Shown here in pieces: positions 58,601-62,341 of a stretch of DNA of 64,000 nucleotides; the stretch's first letter is position 1, and each line of letters begins with the position of its first letter. The DNA is from Notolepis coatsorum. Its lineage: Eukaryota > Chordata > Actinopteri > Aulopiformes > Paralepididae. The translations under genes and the position numbers were made by a program. The notes beneath the pieces are model-generated. The model saw only the letters and a list, made by a program, of their open reading frames with translations. It ran no database searches and was not told where the DNA came from. Location of the stretch: the NCBI GenBank assembly GCA_963971535.1, contig OZ020586.1, forward strand, positions 78,596,412 through 78,660,411, in the 5' to 3' direction.

Positions 58601-60773
58601 ATACTACATATACCTACTTGACTTGTTTTTAGATTTAGAATTATTATTTTCTATTTCTATATTACATATTATTCTAGATATGTTTTTGTCCTCTTTGTGT
58701 GAGCGAGTACCAAGACAGACTCCTTGTGTGCAGCAGGTACTTGTAGATATTCTGACTGTGACTGCTACAGCCTCGTTCTGACTGACTGCTACAGCCTCGT
58801 TCTGACTGTGACTGCTACAGCCTCGTTCTGACTGACTGCTACAGCCTTGTTCTGACTGTGACTGCTACAGCCTCGTTCTGACTGACTGCTACAGCCTCGT
58901 TCTGACTGACTGCTACAGCCTCGTTCTGACTGACTGCTACAGCCTCATTCTGACTGACTGCTACAGCCTCGTTCTGACTGTGACTGCTACAGCCTCGTTC
59001 TGACTGACTGCTACAGCCTCGTTCTGACTGTGACTGCTACAGCCTCGTTCTGACTGACTGCTACAGCCTCGTTCTGACTGACTGCTACAGCCTCATTCTG
59101 ACTGACTGCTACAGCCTCGTTCTGACTGTGACTGCTACAGCCTCGTTCTGACTGACTGCTACAGCCTCGTTCTGACTGTGACTGCTACAGCCTCGTTCTG
59201 ACTGACTGCTACAGCCTCATTCTGACTGACTGCTACAGCCTCGTTCTGACTGTGACTGCTACAGCCTCGTTCTGACTGACTGCTACAGCCTCATTCTGAC
59301 TGTGACTGCTACAGCCTCGTTCTGACTGTGACTGCTACAGCCTCGTTCTGACTGTGACTGCTACAGCCTCGTTCTGACTGTGACTGCTACAGCCTCGTTC
59401 TGACTGTGACTGCTATAGCCTGGTTCTGACTGTGACTGCTACAGCCTCGTTCTGACTGACTGCTATAGCCTGGTTCTGACTGTGACTGCTACAGCCTCGT
59501 TCTGACTGTGACTGCTACAGCCTCGTTCTGACTGACTGCTACAGCCTCGTTCTGACTGTGACTGCTATAGCCTGGTTCTGACTGTGACTGCTACAGCCTC
59601 GTTCTGACTGACTGCTACAGCCTCGTTCTGACTGACTGCTACAGCCTCGTTCTGACTGTGACTGCTACAGCCTCGTTCTGACTGACTGCTACAGCCTCGT
59701 TCTGACTGTGACTGCTATAGCCTGGTTCTGACTGTGACTGCTACAGCCTCGTTCTGACTGACTGCTACAGCCTCGTTCTGACTGTGACTGCTACAGCCTC
59801 GTTCTGACTGACTGCTACAGCCTCATTCTGACTGACTGCTACAGCCTCGTTCTGACTGTGACTGCTACAGCCTCGTTCTGACTGACTGCTACAGCCTCAT
59901 TCTGACTGACTGCTACAGCCTCGTTCTGACTGTGACTGCTATAGCCTGGTTCTGACTGTGACTGCTATAGCCTGGTTCTGACTGTGACTGCTACAGCCTC
60001 GTTCTGACTGACTGCTACAGCCTCGTTCTGACTGACTGCTACAGCCCCGTTCTGACTGACTGCTACAGCCTCATTCTGACTGACTGCTACAGCCTCGTTC
60101 TGACTGTGACTGCTACAGCCTCGTTCTGACTGTGACTGCTACAGCCTCGTTCTGACTGTGACTGCTACAGCCTCGTTCTGACTGACTGCTACAGCCTCGT
60201 TCTGACTGTGACTGCTACAGCCTCGTTCTGACTGACTGCTACAGCCTCGTTCTGACTGACTGCTACAGCCTCATTCTGACTGACTGCTACAGCCTCGTTC
60301 TGACTGTGACTGCTACAGCCTCGTTCTGACTGTGACTGCTACAGCCTCGTTCTGACTGTGACTGCTACAGCCTCGTTCTGACTGTGACTGCTATAGCCTG
60401 GTTCTGACTGTGACTGCTACAGCCTCGTTCTGACTGTGACTGCTACAGCCTCGTTCTGACTGTGACTGCTACAGCCTCGTTCTGACTGTGACTGCTACAG
60501 CCCCGTTCTGACTGTGACTGCTACAGCCTCGTTCTGACTGTGACTGCTACAGCCTCGTTCTGACTGTGACTGCTACAGCCTCGTTCTGACTGTGACTGCT
60601 ACAGCCTCATTCTGACTGTGACTGCTACAGCCTCGTTCTGACTGTGACTGCTACTACAGCCTCATTCTGACCTGGAGTTCTGCTGGGTTCCTCCCAATCT
60701 GGTTGACGTTGGGCAGGGAGCCTCCGTAATAGGGTCCCAGGCCCCGGGCTTGCTGCACCCTCTGCACCTGGAG
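24528..60773 (-). CDS. crtc2: CREB-regulated transcription coactivator 2 (partial; 13 exons found)
   Basis: CRTC proteins are CREB coactivators held in the cytoplasm by SIK-type kinases and 14-3-3, and released by calcineurin (family knowledge). Exons, in transcript order: 60,773-60,672; 53,423-53,310; 51,547-51,492; 49,954-49,883; 49,537-49,440; 47,221-47,148; 46,973-46,924; 43,875-43,734; 42,820-42,709; 42,394-41,943; 41,748-40,456; 36,900-36,811; 24,679-24,528. Phases agree at every junction except before the last exon, where an intermediate exon must be missing. About 935 codons are present versus roughly 700 for mammalian CRTC2, mainly because of the Q-rich exon. TLSSITQGV and the [12 protein letters not shown]-terminal block favour CRTC2 over CRTC1 or CRTC3. 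The N-terminal CREB-binding exon is outside the window. The usual C-terminal FRxDRL is absent. Confidence 0.9.
24807..25300 (+). mobile_element. tRNA-type SINE A, copy 1
   Basis: The head 'gcggttaggtggtcgagcgg' is tRNA-like, with a B-box-like 'gttcgaatcc'. The body contains 'gcgactcctacagttcggtc' and the tail 'tgggatgggagaaaatcgga' then poly-A. An exact 12-bp target duplication, agggtcacaaca, lies at 24,795-24,806 and 25,301-25,312. It interrupts another dispersed repeat. Confidence 0.85.
25300..25860. repeat. Half of fold-back repeat F, split by a 'gcatttatatagcg' repeat
   Basis: 'gcagatttattttgcacata' (25,315) and 'tctcacacacatctaaaaac' (25,693) are adjacent in the fold-back element at 52,620. 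Here they are separated by ~360 bp starting 'aatgaattgcatttatatag' then 'cgcttttctagacac', a common fish interspersed repeat. The insertion post-dates the fold-back repeat. Confidence 0.6.
26172..27105 (-). mobile_element. piggyBac-like non-autonomous element 1
   Basis: Read on the minus strand it begins 'ttaacactttcactgccact' (27,105 inward) and ends near 26,172 with 'ggcatagaaagtgttcaa', a diverged inverted end. Internal blocks are shared with 11,561-12,110, including the donor-like 'cag|gtaagga' (inverted at ~26,676). No transposase frame is present. Confidence 0.6.
27907..28715. mobile_element. hAT MITE with exact 8-bp duplication
   Basis: The ends are 'taggggtgggacaatacatc' and the inverted 'taggggtgggaatcaccagt'. 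The flanking 8-bp duplication gaaataat is at 27,899-27,906 and 28,716-28,723. The interior has many 'atcgatatcg' words and a (GT)n run. No transposase is present. Confidence 0.9.
28338..28400 (+). repeat. (GT)n microsatellite
   Basis: About 60 bp of GT with a single interruption, inside the hAT MITE. It produces spurious valine-cysteine and histidine-threonine ORFs. Confidence 0.97.
29004..29990. mobile_element. hAT element, 987 bp, exact 8-bp duplication
   Basis: The left end 'cagggcacgaaatttacttt' and the inverted right end 'cagggcacgaaattagagcc' form CAGGG-type hAT termini. Further inverted 'gcgggtag/gccgccattggcggg' blocks follow. Target duplication cctgtatc lies at 28,996-29,003 and 29,991-29,998. 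There is no intact transposase. Two internal 'caaaataagagtatc' copies occur near 29,770 and 29,873. Confidence 0.9.
30401..31337 (+). mobile_element. piggyBac-like element 3
   Basis: It starts 'ttaactcaatctgcgccaac' and repeats the subterminal 'gttgaacgccaatcacgtat' layout of element 2. The shared internal block 'gcaatgccgatcgaat' then 'ggcagtatcgtctacc' is present. The right end is diverged and abuts the TTAA of element 4. A C run lies at 30,929-30,944. No transposase frame was found. Confidence 0.65.
31337..32350 (+). mobile_element. piggyBac-like element 4, split by a SINE
   Basis: It starts 'ttaaccctttctgcgccaaa'. The internal block 'ggtggcagtatcgcctacct' and donor-like 'ctaaggtaaggtct' (32,244-32,257) match elements 2 and 3. 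A minus-strand SINE interrupts it at 31,425-31,916. The right end is lost where the minisatellite at 32,360 begins. Confidence 0.65.
31425..31916 (-). mobile_element. tRNA-type SINE A, copy 2
   Basis: Inverted copy of the SINE at 24,807. The A/T-rich tail is at the left and the head, with its 'gcggtcaggtggcgtaacgg'-type start, at the right. The 13-bp duplication cgatattcccatt lies at 31,412-31,424 and 31,917-31,929, within piggyBac-like element 4. Confidence 0.88.
32358..32630 (+). repeat. Minisatellite G, left part
   Basis: Units of 16-19 bp based on 'ggtatggctgtagtattat'. The array resumes at 34,641 after a ~2 kb transposon, so it was one array before insertion. Confidence 0.9.
32631..34640. 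mobile_element. hAT-like element (~2 kb) splitting minisatellite G
   Basis: The ends 'tgtttcccctac' and inverted 'tgtttcccctag' match the CAGTGTTTCCCC-type termini of a common vertebrate hAT group. The target duplication cannot be read because the flanks are tandem repeats. The interior is AT-rich with scattered short frames, a GT run at 33,043-33,063, a GA/TC run at 32,910-32,943 and a nested SINE at 33,791. No intact transposase is present. Confidence 0.7.
33791..34276 (+). mobile_element. tRNA-type SINE A, copy 3 (young)
   Basis: The head is 'agggcggctacgtggcgtag' then 'tgggcaaggcgctcg'; the B-box-like 'gttcgagccc' and an AT-rich tail follow. Duplication ttccaaacaa lies at 33,781-33,790 and 34,277-34,286. 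Its central ~220 bp encode, in a non-functional frame, the same peptide as the copy at 57,887-58,382, so the two copies are nearly identical. Confidence 0.9.
34641..34795 (+). repeat. Minisatellite G, right part
   Basis: 'ggctgtagtattatagtatg'-type units continue the array interrupted at 32,630. Confidence 0.9.
34796..35185 (+). mobile_element. LINE fragment (jockey/L2-like, upstream of RT core)
   Basis: An open plus-strand frame reads [19 protein letters not shown], then [20 protein letters not shown] and [20 protein letters not shown]. This is the block just before the reverse transcriptase catalytic core in jockey-superfamily LINEs (NKATGxDxIPxxxL). It is cut off after NLSIKQG. Neither the 5' domain nor the catalytic motifs are present. 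Confidence 0.8.
35345..35448 (+). repeat. (GAGT)n microsatellite, ~26 units
   Basis: An uninterrupted tetranucleotide run of about 104 bp. It generates long minus-strand histidine-serine-leucine-threonine ORFs that are not genes. Confidence 0.98.
35450..36430. other. crtc2 intron spacer
   Basis: Contains a half-end of MITE C near 35,760 and a 'cccaaatcagat' inverted pair at 36,250-36,370, probably a MITE fragment related to the DNA flanking the LINE at 44.6-45.9 kb. I searched it for the missing crtc2 exon and did not recognise one. Confidence 0.4.
36437..36673. mobile_element. Fold-back MITE family B, left-truncated
   Basis: A strong hairpin pairs 'cacaatgaatggaagcggac' with 'gtccgcttccattcattgtg' around a ~70-bp loop. 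The family right arm 'ggagaagacggaaagctaat' and 'aatgttggcgtgttc' follows. The matching left outer arm is absent. Confidence 0.75.
36811..36900 (-). CDS. crtc2: crtc2 exon, 30 codons
   Basis: Acceptor tctgtctcctcag and donor gtatgacc bound a 90-nt phase-0 block encoding [14 protein letters not shown] and [14 protein letters not shown]. It follows in phase from the Q-rich exon. No specific motif was recognised; position and splice sites support it. Confidence 0.75.
37048..37583 (+). mobile_element. tRNA-type SINE (HE1/DANA-like)
   Basis: The head 'ggcacggtggtgtagtggtt' and 'cactgtcgcctcacagcaag', B box 'gggttcgattccc' and core 'tctgtgtggagtttgcatgt' are hallmarks of a SINE group widespread in teleosts (reference from memory). 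It ends in a ~35-bp A-rich tail. Imperfect flanking 'gattagttttag/gattggttttaa' may be the target duplication. Confidence 0.88.
37602..38026. mobile_element. TTAA-flanked MITE D (425 bp)
   Basis: 'ttaaaggggaactat' at the left is mirrored by 'atagttcccctttaa' at the right. There is no coding content. Confidence 0.75.
38915..39558. mobile_element. Long-TIR MITE A, copy 2 (inside a SINE)
   Basis: The ends 'tctatattaatcccagccca' and inverted 'taatcccagcccaagagtgc' match copy 1 at 4,793-5,292, in opposite orientation. The flanking 11-bp repeat ggcctcccgga (38,904-38,914; 39,559-39,569) marks insertion into the SINE. It contains a private minisatellite at 39,065-39,295. Confidence 0.9.
39065..39295 (+). 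repeat. Minisatellite inside MITE A copy 2
   Basis: Units 'aactccgaaagaatgcctaa' plus 'acttaaccctaaccttaacc', with some shortened. The 4.8-kb copy of the MITE has only a single unit-like segment ('aagtttaggcattcttagag', inverted near 5,120), so the expansion is specific to this insertion. Confidence 0.85.
40456..41748 (-). CDS. crtc2: crtc2 glutamine-rich exon, 431 codons
   Basis: The acceptor is ttccacccctaag and the donor gtgagtgtgg; phase 0 to phase 0, 1,293 nt with no stop. It begins [18 protein letters not shown], continuing TLSSITQ from the previous exon as in CRTC2 (ITQGVPLDTSKL). It then becomes glutamine- and histidine-rich, with a run of 10 Q near 41,340 and repeats such as [12 protein letters not shown]. 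The corresponding mammalian segment is only about 100-150 residues. Glutamine-rich regions in CRTCs are thought to aid transactivation. Confidence 0.88.
41943..42394 (-). CDS. crtc2: crtc2 exon, Ser-rich plus conserved RRRAPLSPL region
   Basis: The acceptor is attcttgcttcctcag and the donor gtatagatg. It encodes 150 codons: [36 protein letters not shown], then repeated Ser/Leu/Gln segments, [32 protein letters not shown] and [16 protein letters not shown]. The order and motifs match CRTC2 ([34 protein letters not shown]). This is the strongest evidence for gene identity. Confidence 0.93.
42709..42820 (-). CDS. crtc2: crtc2 exon, 37 codons
   Basis: Acceptor tctaaaagctacag and donor gtgggtgtgg. 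It encodes [20 protein letters not shown] and [17 protein letters not shown], comparable in place to the NSTSNLTHTMTHLG region of CRTC2. It ends in phase 1 and joins in frame to the Ser-rich exon. Confidence 0.8.
43243..43378 (+). repeat. G-rich, quadruplex-prone tract
   Basis: Dense runs of three to seven G with short spacers on the plus strand (for example ggggatgtgggggaggtggg). It lies in the crtc2 intron, so the C-rich complement is transcribed. Confidence 0.8.
43485..43640 (-). mobile_element. LINE-like 3' tail
   Basis: An ATT run followed by 'actttatttatatatcacct' and 'agctcaaagtgcttcacagc' is the inverted tail typical of fish L2-type repeats. The same kind of tail ends the LINE at 45,880 on the plus strand. 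Confidence 0.55.
43734..43875 (-). CDS. crtc2: crtc2 exon with the GSLPDL motif, 47 codons
   Basis: Acceptor gtctctctccag and donor gtctcttcc. With one base carried from the previous exon it completes [12 protein letters not shown], followed by [19 protein letters not shown]. The CRTC2 equivalent is PGINIFPSPDQ...TGGSLPDLTNLHFPPPLP. The phase is exact on both sides. Confidence 0.93.
43959..44395. mobile_element. hAT-type MITE (437 bp)
   Basis: The ends 'tagggacgcaccagatatcg' and inverted 'tagggatgcaccgatttcgg' carry many 'tatcggtatcgg' words inside. The flanking 8-mers do not match, so the duplication has decayed. Confidence 0.7.
44620..45910 (+). mobile_element. L2-like LINE, 5'-truncated, substituted RT motif
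   Basis: A 381-codon open frame (44,632-45,777) covers the reverse transcriptase core: [32 protein letters not shown], then YADNTQLY at 44,938-44,961, where active enzymes have YADD. C-terminal blocks follow: [32 protein letters not shown] and [16 protein letters not shown]. The endonuclease domain is missing. The 3' end 'aaggcgccttataaataga' runs into an (ATT)n tail. The long open frame suggests fairly recent insertion. It lies in a crtc2 intron in antisense. Confidence 0.92.
45911..45978 (+). repeat. (ATT)n microsatellite at the LINE tail
   Basis: About 22 ATT units directly follow the L2-like 3' end, as expected for the tail repeat of this LINE group. Confidence 0.95.
46370..46855 (-). 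mobile_element. tRNA-type SINE A, copy 5 (older)
   Basis: Inverted copy with poly-T and 'tttttctcccatcccaattt' at the left and the tRNA-like head ('gcgcaatctccgctgcgcca' then 'cccagccgccc') at the right. It is more diverged than copies 3 and 6. A short 'aagtatt' at both edges may be the duplication. Confidence 0.8.
46924..46973 (-). CDS. crtc2: crtc2 exon with the MARK/SIK-type serine, 16 codons
   Basis: Acceptor tttttcatcccag and donor gtaagtta. It encodes [16 protein letters not shown], matching SSRPRSCEVPGI in CRTC2, including the basic-Ser site before PGI. It ends in phase 2; the next exon completes the Asn codon. Confidence 0.88.
47148..47221 (-). CDS. crtc2: crtc2 exon with PPIEEN, 24 codons
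   Basis: Acceptor ccccctcag and donor gtaatgat. It encodes [20 protein letters not shown], matching VPAIEENLLDD of CRTC2. Its first two bases complete a Val codon with the G that ends the preceding exon, which supports the donor chosen at 49,439. Confidence 0.9.
47300..47405 (+). mobile_element. tRNA-type SINE D head fragment
   Basis: 'ggtgacagtggctcaggagg', 'tagagtggtcgcctggtaat' and B box 'cggttcgattcc' match the SINE at 13,295. It is truncated after 'gacgcttaacccttaac'. Confidence 0.7.
47431..47649 (-). mobile_element. tRNA-type SINE C, copy 1, in a MITE B fragment
   Basis: On the minus strand the head is 'agtagcacaccatgttaccg', with B box 'gagttcgattcccg' and an A-rich tail. The 12-bp duplication gggaaatagctt lies at 47,419-47,430 and 47,650-47,661. 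The flanks (cccaacattat / gctttctactgaacacac) are pieces of fold-back MITE B. Confidence 0.85.
48090..48680 (+). repeat. GT microsatellite mixed with a 'tgtctgttcctag' minisatellite
   Basis: Blocks of 'accactgtgtctgttcctag' and 'aagtgtgtgtgtg' with 'gtacgtac' repeat at irregular 60-75-bp spacing, divided by pure GT runs. A TC run lies at 48,089-48,113. It is clearly related to the array at 49,190-49,470 that overlaps a crtc2 exon end, and lies about 0.8 kb further into the intron. Confidence 0.9.
49136..49470 (+). repeat. 36-bp minisatellite carrying the crtc2 splice donor
   Basis: After a GT run (49,138-49,180), seven or so near-identical 36-bp units, 'tgtgtctgttcctagcagtg' then 'tgtgtgtacgtaccac', run to 49,441. 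On the minus strand every unit contains CAGTG|gtacgtac, a good donor consensus. The unit length is a multiple of three and has no stop in the crtc2 frame. Confidence 0.9.
49440..49537 (-). CDS. crtc2: crtc2 exon with the SIK/14-3-3 phosphosite
   Basis: The acceptor is ctctatacag. With AG from the previous exon it encodes [11 protein letters not shown], the conserved regulatory phosphosite ([11 protein letters not shown] in CRTC2), then [12 protein letters not shown]. The exon then enters the GT/36-bp array ([10 protein letters not shown]). The first donor in the array, gtacgtac at 49,439, leaves phase 1, which fits the next exon. Donors in later units would also keep the frame. Confidence 0.85.
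49556..49600 (+). repeat. (GA)n microsatellite
   Basis: A ~40-bp GA run just upstream of the phosphosite exon acceptor. On the transcribed strand it is a TC-rich tract that could serve as an extended polypyrimidine tract. Confidence 0.9.
49883..49954 (-). CDS. crtc2: crtc2 exon ending in ALNR, 24 codons
   Basis: The acceptor is gtctccctgatag, chosen because it keeps phase with the preceding exon; a nearer ccgcag at 49,930 would break the frame. It encodes [19 protein letters not shown] then TALN and AG, giving [14 protein letters not shown] as in the CRTC2 [18 protein letters not shown]. Donor gtgaacaaa. Confidence 0.88.
50040..50390. repeat. Common fish interspersed repeat (LINE-tail-like)
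   Basis: 'aaatcaaatcaaatttattt' and later 'ggaaaaactcactaaaaacc', 'aggggagaaaccttagaagg' resemble a dispersed repeat seen in many teleost genomes (from memory). No coding part is present. Confidence 0.45.
50586..50680. mobile_element. Truncated hAT-type MITE end
   Basis: 'tagggttgggtacagttcac' then 'ccgataccggtaccag' has the start and internal style of the hAT MITEs here. The partner end was not found. Confidence 0.4.
51346..51440. mobile_element. Truncated hAT-type MITE end
   Basis: 'tagggctgtccccattaaca' then two copies of 'aagcttcggtagtaattaat'-type sequence resemble the element at 54,972-55,450. Only one end is visible. Confidence 0.4.
51492..51547 (-). CDS. crtc2: crtc2 exon with [11 protein letters not shown], 18 codons
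   Basis: Acceptor aaccgtctcccag and donor gtaacacc. It encodes [18 protein letters not shown] and AG, matching DSSPYSPAYLSPPPESSWRR in CRTC2. Phase 0 in, phase 2 out. Confidence 0.9.
51625..51902. mobile_element. Fold-back MITE family B, complete copy
   Basis: The outer ends 'ggagcacgccagaattatgg' and inverted 'ggaacacagcaacattatgg' bound an inner hairpin ('agcttagcgcaaatgaatgg' against 'ccattaatttgtgctaagct'). There is no coding content. Confidence 0.75.
52612..53117. mobile_element. Fold-back repeat F, near-perfect palindrome (~505 bp)
   Basis: Left arm: 'gggacacttcaccaaaaaac', 'aatgctgatttattttgcac', 'gacagttattgagagtaaat', 'gaatatggccaccc'. The right arm is the inverted complement of all of these in order. 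A ~130-bp spacer with 'ggttaggtttactttatttg' separates the arms. A half-copy lies at 25,300-25,860. Confidence 0.88.
53310..53423 (-). CDS. crtc2: crtc2 exon with the ARHH motif, 38 codons
   Basis: The acceptor is tcctgtctcgcttag and the donor gtatcctt, preceded by CAT (weaker than consensus). It encodes [19 protein letters not shown], then ERIQGDG and LPIRPIRRH, aligning with SRSTRHHGLVERVQRD and SPLRRYTRH of CRTC2. Phase is 0 on both sides and joins cleanly to GRNPAELQ upstream and TNSPYHS downstream. Confidence 0.85.
53702..54335 (+). repeat. 39-bp minisatellite, ~16 copies
   Basis: Units of 'ctgggagtgtgacgtacagg' then 'cgtagagacacagccctgc'. Because 39 is divisible by three, several frames stay open and give ORFs over 220 codons on both strands. 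It lies in a crtc2 intron about 280 bp upstream (transcript sense) of the ARHH exon. Confidence 0.95.
54972..55450. mobile_element. hAT MITE, 479 bp, exact 8-bp duplication
   Basis: The ends 'tagggctgtaccgaatgtca' and inverted 'tagggctgtaccgaatgctt' match. Duplication ccactttg lies at 54,964-54,971 and 55,451-55,458. The interior is AT-rich with 'gaagcttcgaa' palindromes. Confidence 0.93.
55857..56348. mobile_element. hAT MITE, 492 bp, exact 8-bp duplication
   Basis: The ends 'tagggatgtccgatattatc' and inverted 'tagggatgttcgatattggc' match. Duplication gttttact lies at 55,849-55,856 and 56,349-56,356. A SINE C copy is nested at about 55,925-56,097. Confidence 0.93.
55925..56097 (-). mobile_element. 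tRNA-type SINE C, copy 2, nested in a hAT MITE
   Basis: It shares 'ggtgtgctactggagcgccc', 'agagggtgaaacggga' and 'ttttggtcaacgtggga' with the SINE at 47,431. The poly-T tail is at the left and the head at the right. Confidence 0.75.
56460..56680 (+). repeat. 38-bp minisatellite, ~6 copies
   Basis: Units of 'tagtgcttaacacagagatg' then 'tgcttgtcgttttaaatc'; intronic. Confidence 0.93.
57055..57650 (+). repeat. ~70-bp minisatellite, ~9 copies
   Basis: Units contain 'accatctttagataataaag', 'tactcaacctctactgtctt' and 'taactatgagtgaacacaac'. They are more diverged and variable in length than the other arrays, so probably older. Confidence 0.9.
57887..58382 (-). mobile_element. tRNA-type SINE A, copy 6 (young)
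   Basis: Inverted; the head 'cacgtagccgccct' is at the right and the A/T tail at the left. The 13-bp duplication ctgtatactatat lies at 57,874-57,886 and 58,383-58,395. It is nearly identical to the copy at 33,791-34,276. Confidence 0.92.
58755..60668 (+). repeat. 24/26-bp minisatellite touching a crtc2 splice donor
   Basis: About 75 units of 'tctgactgactgctacagcc' plus 'tcgt' (24 bp), or with an extra 'tg' (26 bp), in irregular alternation. On the transcribed strand each unit begins gtcagaacgaggctgtagca, and the first unit is the intron start itself: CTCCAG|gtcagaatgagg at 60,671. The array thus extends the exon's own 5' splice site region. Confidence 0.95.
60672..60773 (-). CDS. crtc2: crtc2 exon with the [11 protein letters not shown] motif, 34 codons
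   Basis: Acceptor gtgtttgtcctcag and donor gtcagaat. It encodes [13 protein letters not shown], then [13 protein letters not shown] and RNPAELQ. The CRTC2 equivalent is [20 protein letters not shown]. It is the second or third coding exon of the family; the CREB-binding N-terminus would lie further upstream, beyond the window or the LTR element. Confidence 0.94.
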
Positions 60774-60797
60774 CTGAGGACAAACACAGGGAATGTG

Positions 60798-60870
60798 TAG
60801 TAGATGTAGTAGTAGTAGTAATAATAGTAATAGTAATGGTAGTAGTAGTAGTAATAATAGTAATAGTTGT
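60798..60870 (+). repeat. (TAG)n-type microsatellite
   Basis: 'tagtagtagtaataatagta' repeats for ~70 bp, just upstream of the GGSLPNV exon's acceptor. Confidence 0.9.
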
Positions 60871-60969
60871 TCTGAAGGATCAGATAAACCGAATATATAT
60901 ATTTATTTATATATATATATTTAATTGTATTTGTATATCCCCTGATATCCCTTGTATATTCCTTGTACA

Positions 60970-62270
60970 ATATGCATTGAATATCCCTTCTAGTCTACTG
61001 AACATCCCATAATAGTCTCCATTCTACCATTGGACGAGACCTTGGTGCCAGGTCGCCATACCCCTCAGACCAGGTTCAATCGTACCGCTCAACATGTATG
61101 GACAAGTCCTAGTTCCGCGTAGGAATATGTCTACCGCACCACTAATGGTACTATTTGTTCATAGTGCGTATATATACTGCGCTATTAAAGTAGAGCTTTC
61201 CTTTTAGTCCAGTTCCTTACCCTCCAACAGAGTGACAGACGCAAAAGCCTCCCCGCGAACCACGTGTGGGCAGTAAGGCCAATTCGGCCCAGTATCGGCA
61301 TTGAGACATCGTGTATATTAATATTTGAATAGTCATATTTGGCACTATATCGTCGAGTTGGACGTATTCTATTAAGCTAATAATAGTCTATTCATATATA
61401 GTGCCTCGTGCGGTAAGAGTTCTATAGTAATCAGCACCCCCATCGTTTCGGGCATCAGCTGGACGCTTATCCAGGGTGGTTGACCCCACGTGAAGCTGCA
61501 CCCGAGGAGCTCCAGGCCAAAGAGCGAGTGGACCTGTATATTGGATTATTCTACCGACGACGGCTAGCCTTCCCCGGCTTGGATTATGCTTTGAGTACTT
61601 TGATTATTCTATGGATAAAGGCCAACACTGCGGTGTGTTGGAAATACCCCCCCGGAGAGGACGACAGGTGAGAAGACGCTCTACACGACGAGGTCGCCTC
61701 ACGTCTCTCCATCGTGGACCGGAGGACGCCGGCCACAGAGAGTCCAACTGCTTTCATCTGTGGATCGAGGATCGCTGGGCACCGGGTCGCACGACTGTGG
61801 GCTCTCCCAGGATACCCTCGGCCAGACGGGATACAGCCAGACTCTACCCCCCCCCTCCAGCTGTCCTACAAGCAGTCGGAACCTTCCCCTAGTGTATCCA
61901 GCTATATAATCATTCAAGTATCATTGCTATTGTTCCCTAAATATTCCAGGTTGTATATTTGCTTCCTGCGCAATCAGAGATTGGACATTCGATATTGATC
62001 TACCTACGAATACTCATTTGCCATAAAAGTGCATACTATTTCAAATCATAAATGTAATTAAGTGATCGTTGTACATACCTTTTGCTATGTATTATTATTA
62101 AACGCAGACTTTCGACTTGGTACATTTGTGTTGGATCCGTTTCATCAGGTGGGAGTGTTTATCATAATTATTTATACCTAGTACTGGGTGGCCAGAGTCT
62201 AAAGTACAAGAGGTAGTGGTAGTAAGTATCATATCTAACAATAGTCAGGGAATTGTACCCCTCAGTTACA
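60970..62270 (+). mobile_element. Putative 5' LTR and leader of the LTR retrotransposon
   Basis: The right edge is taken as '...ccctcagttaca' at 62,270. It is followed by 'attggtccttcgagccggat', a leader of the kind seen just after LTRs. Upstream are a TATA-like 'gtatatatactgcgctatta' (61,167) and a poly(A)-signal-like 'attattattaaacgcag' (62,090). The left edge (TGT...) is uncertain, and the 3' LTR is outside the window, so identity between LTRs cannot be checked. Confidence 0.45.
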
Positions 62271-62341
62271 ATTGGTCCTTCGAGCCGGATGGTAATCAGT
62301 GTAATATTAATATAGTGTTATTAATATTAAAATGGCCTATG

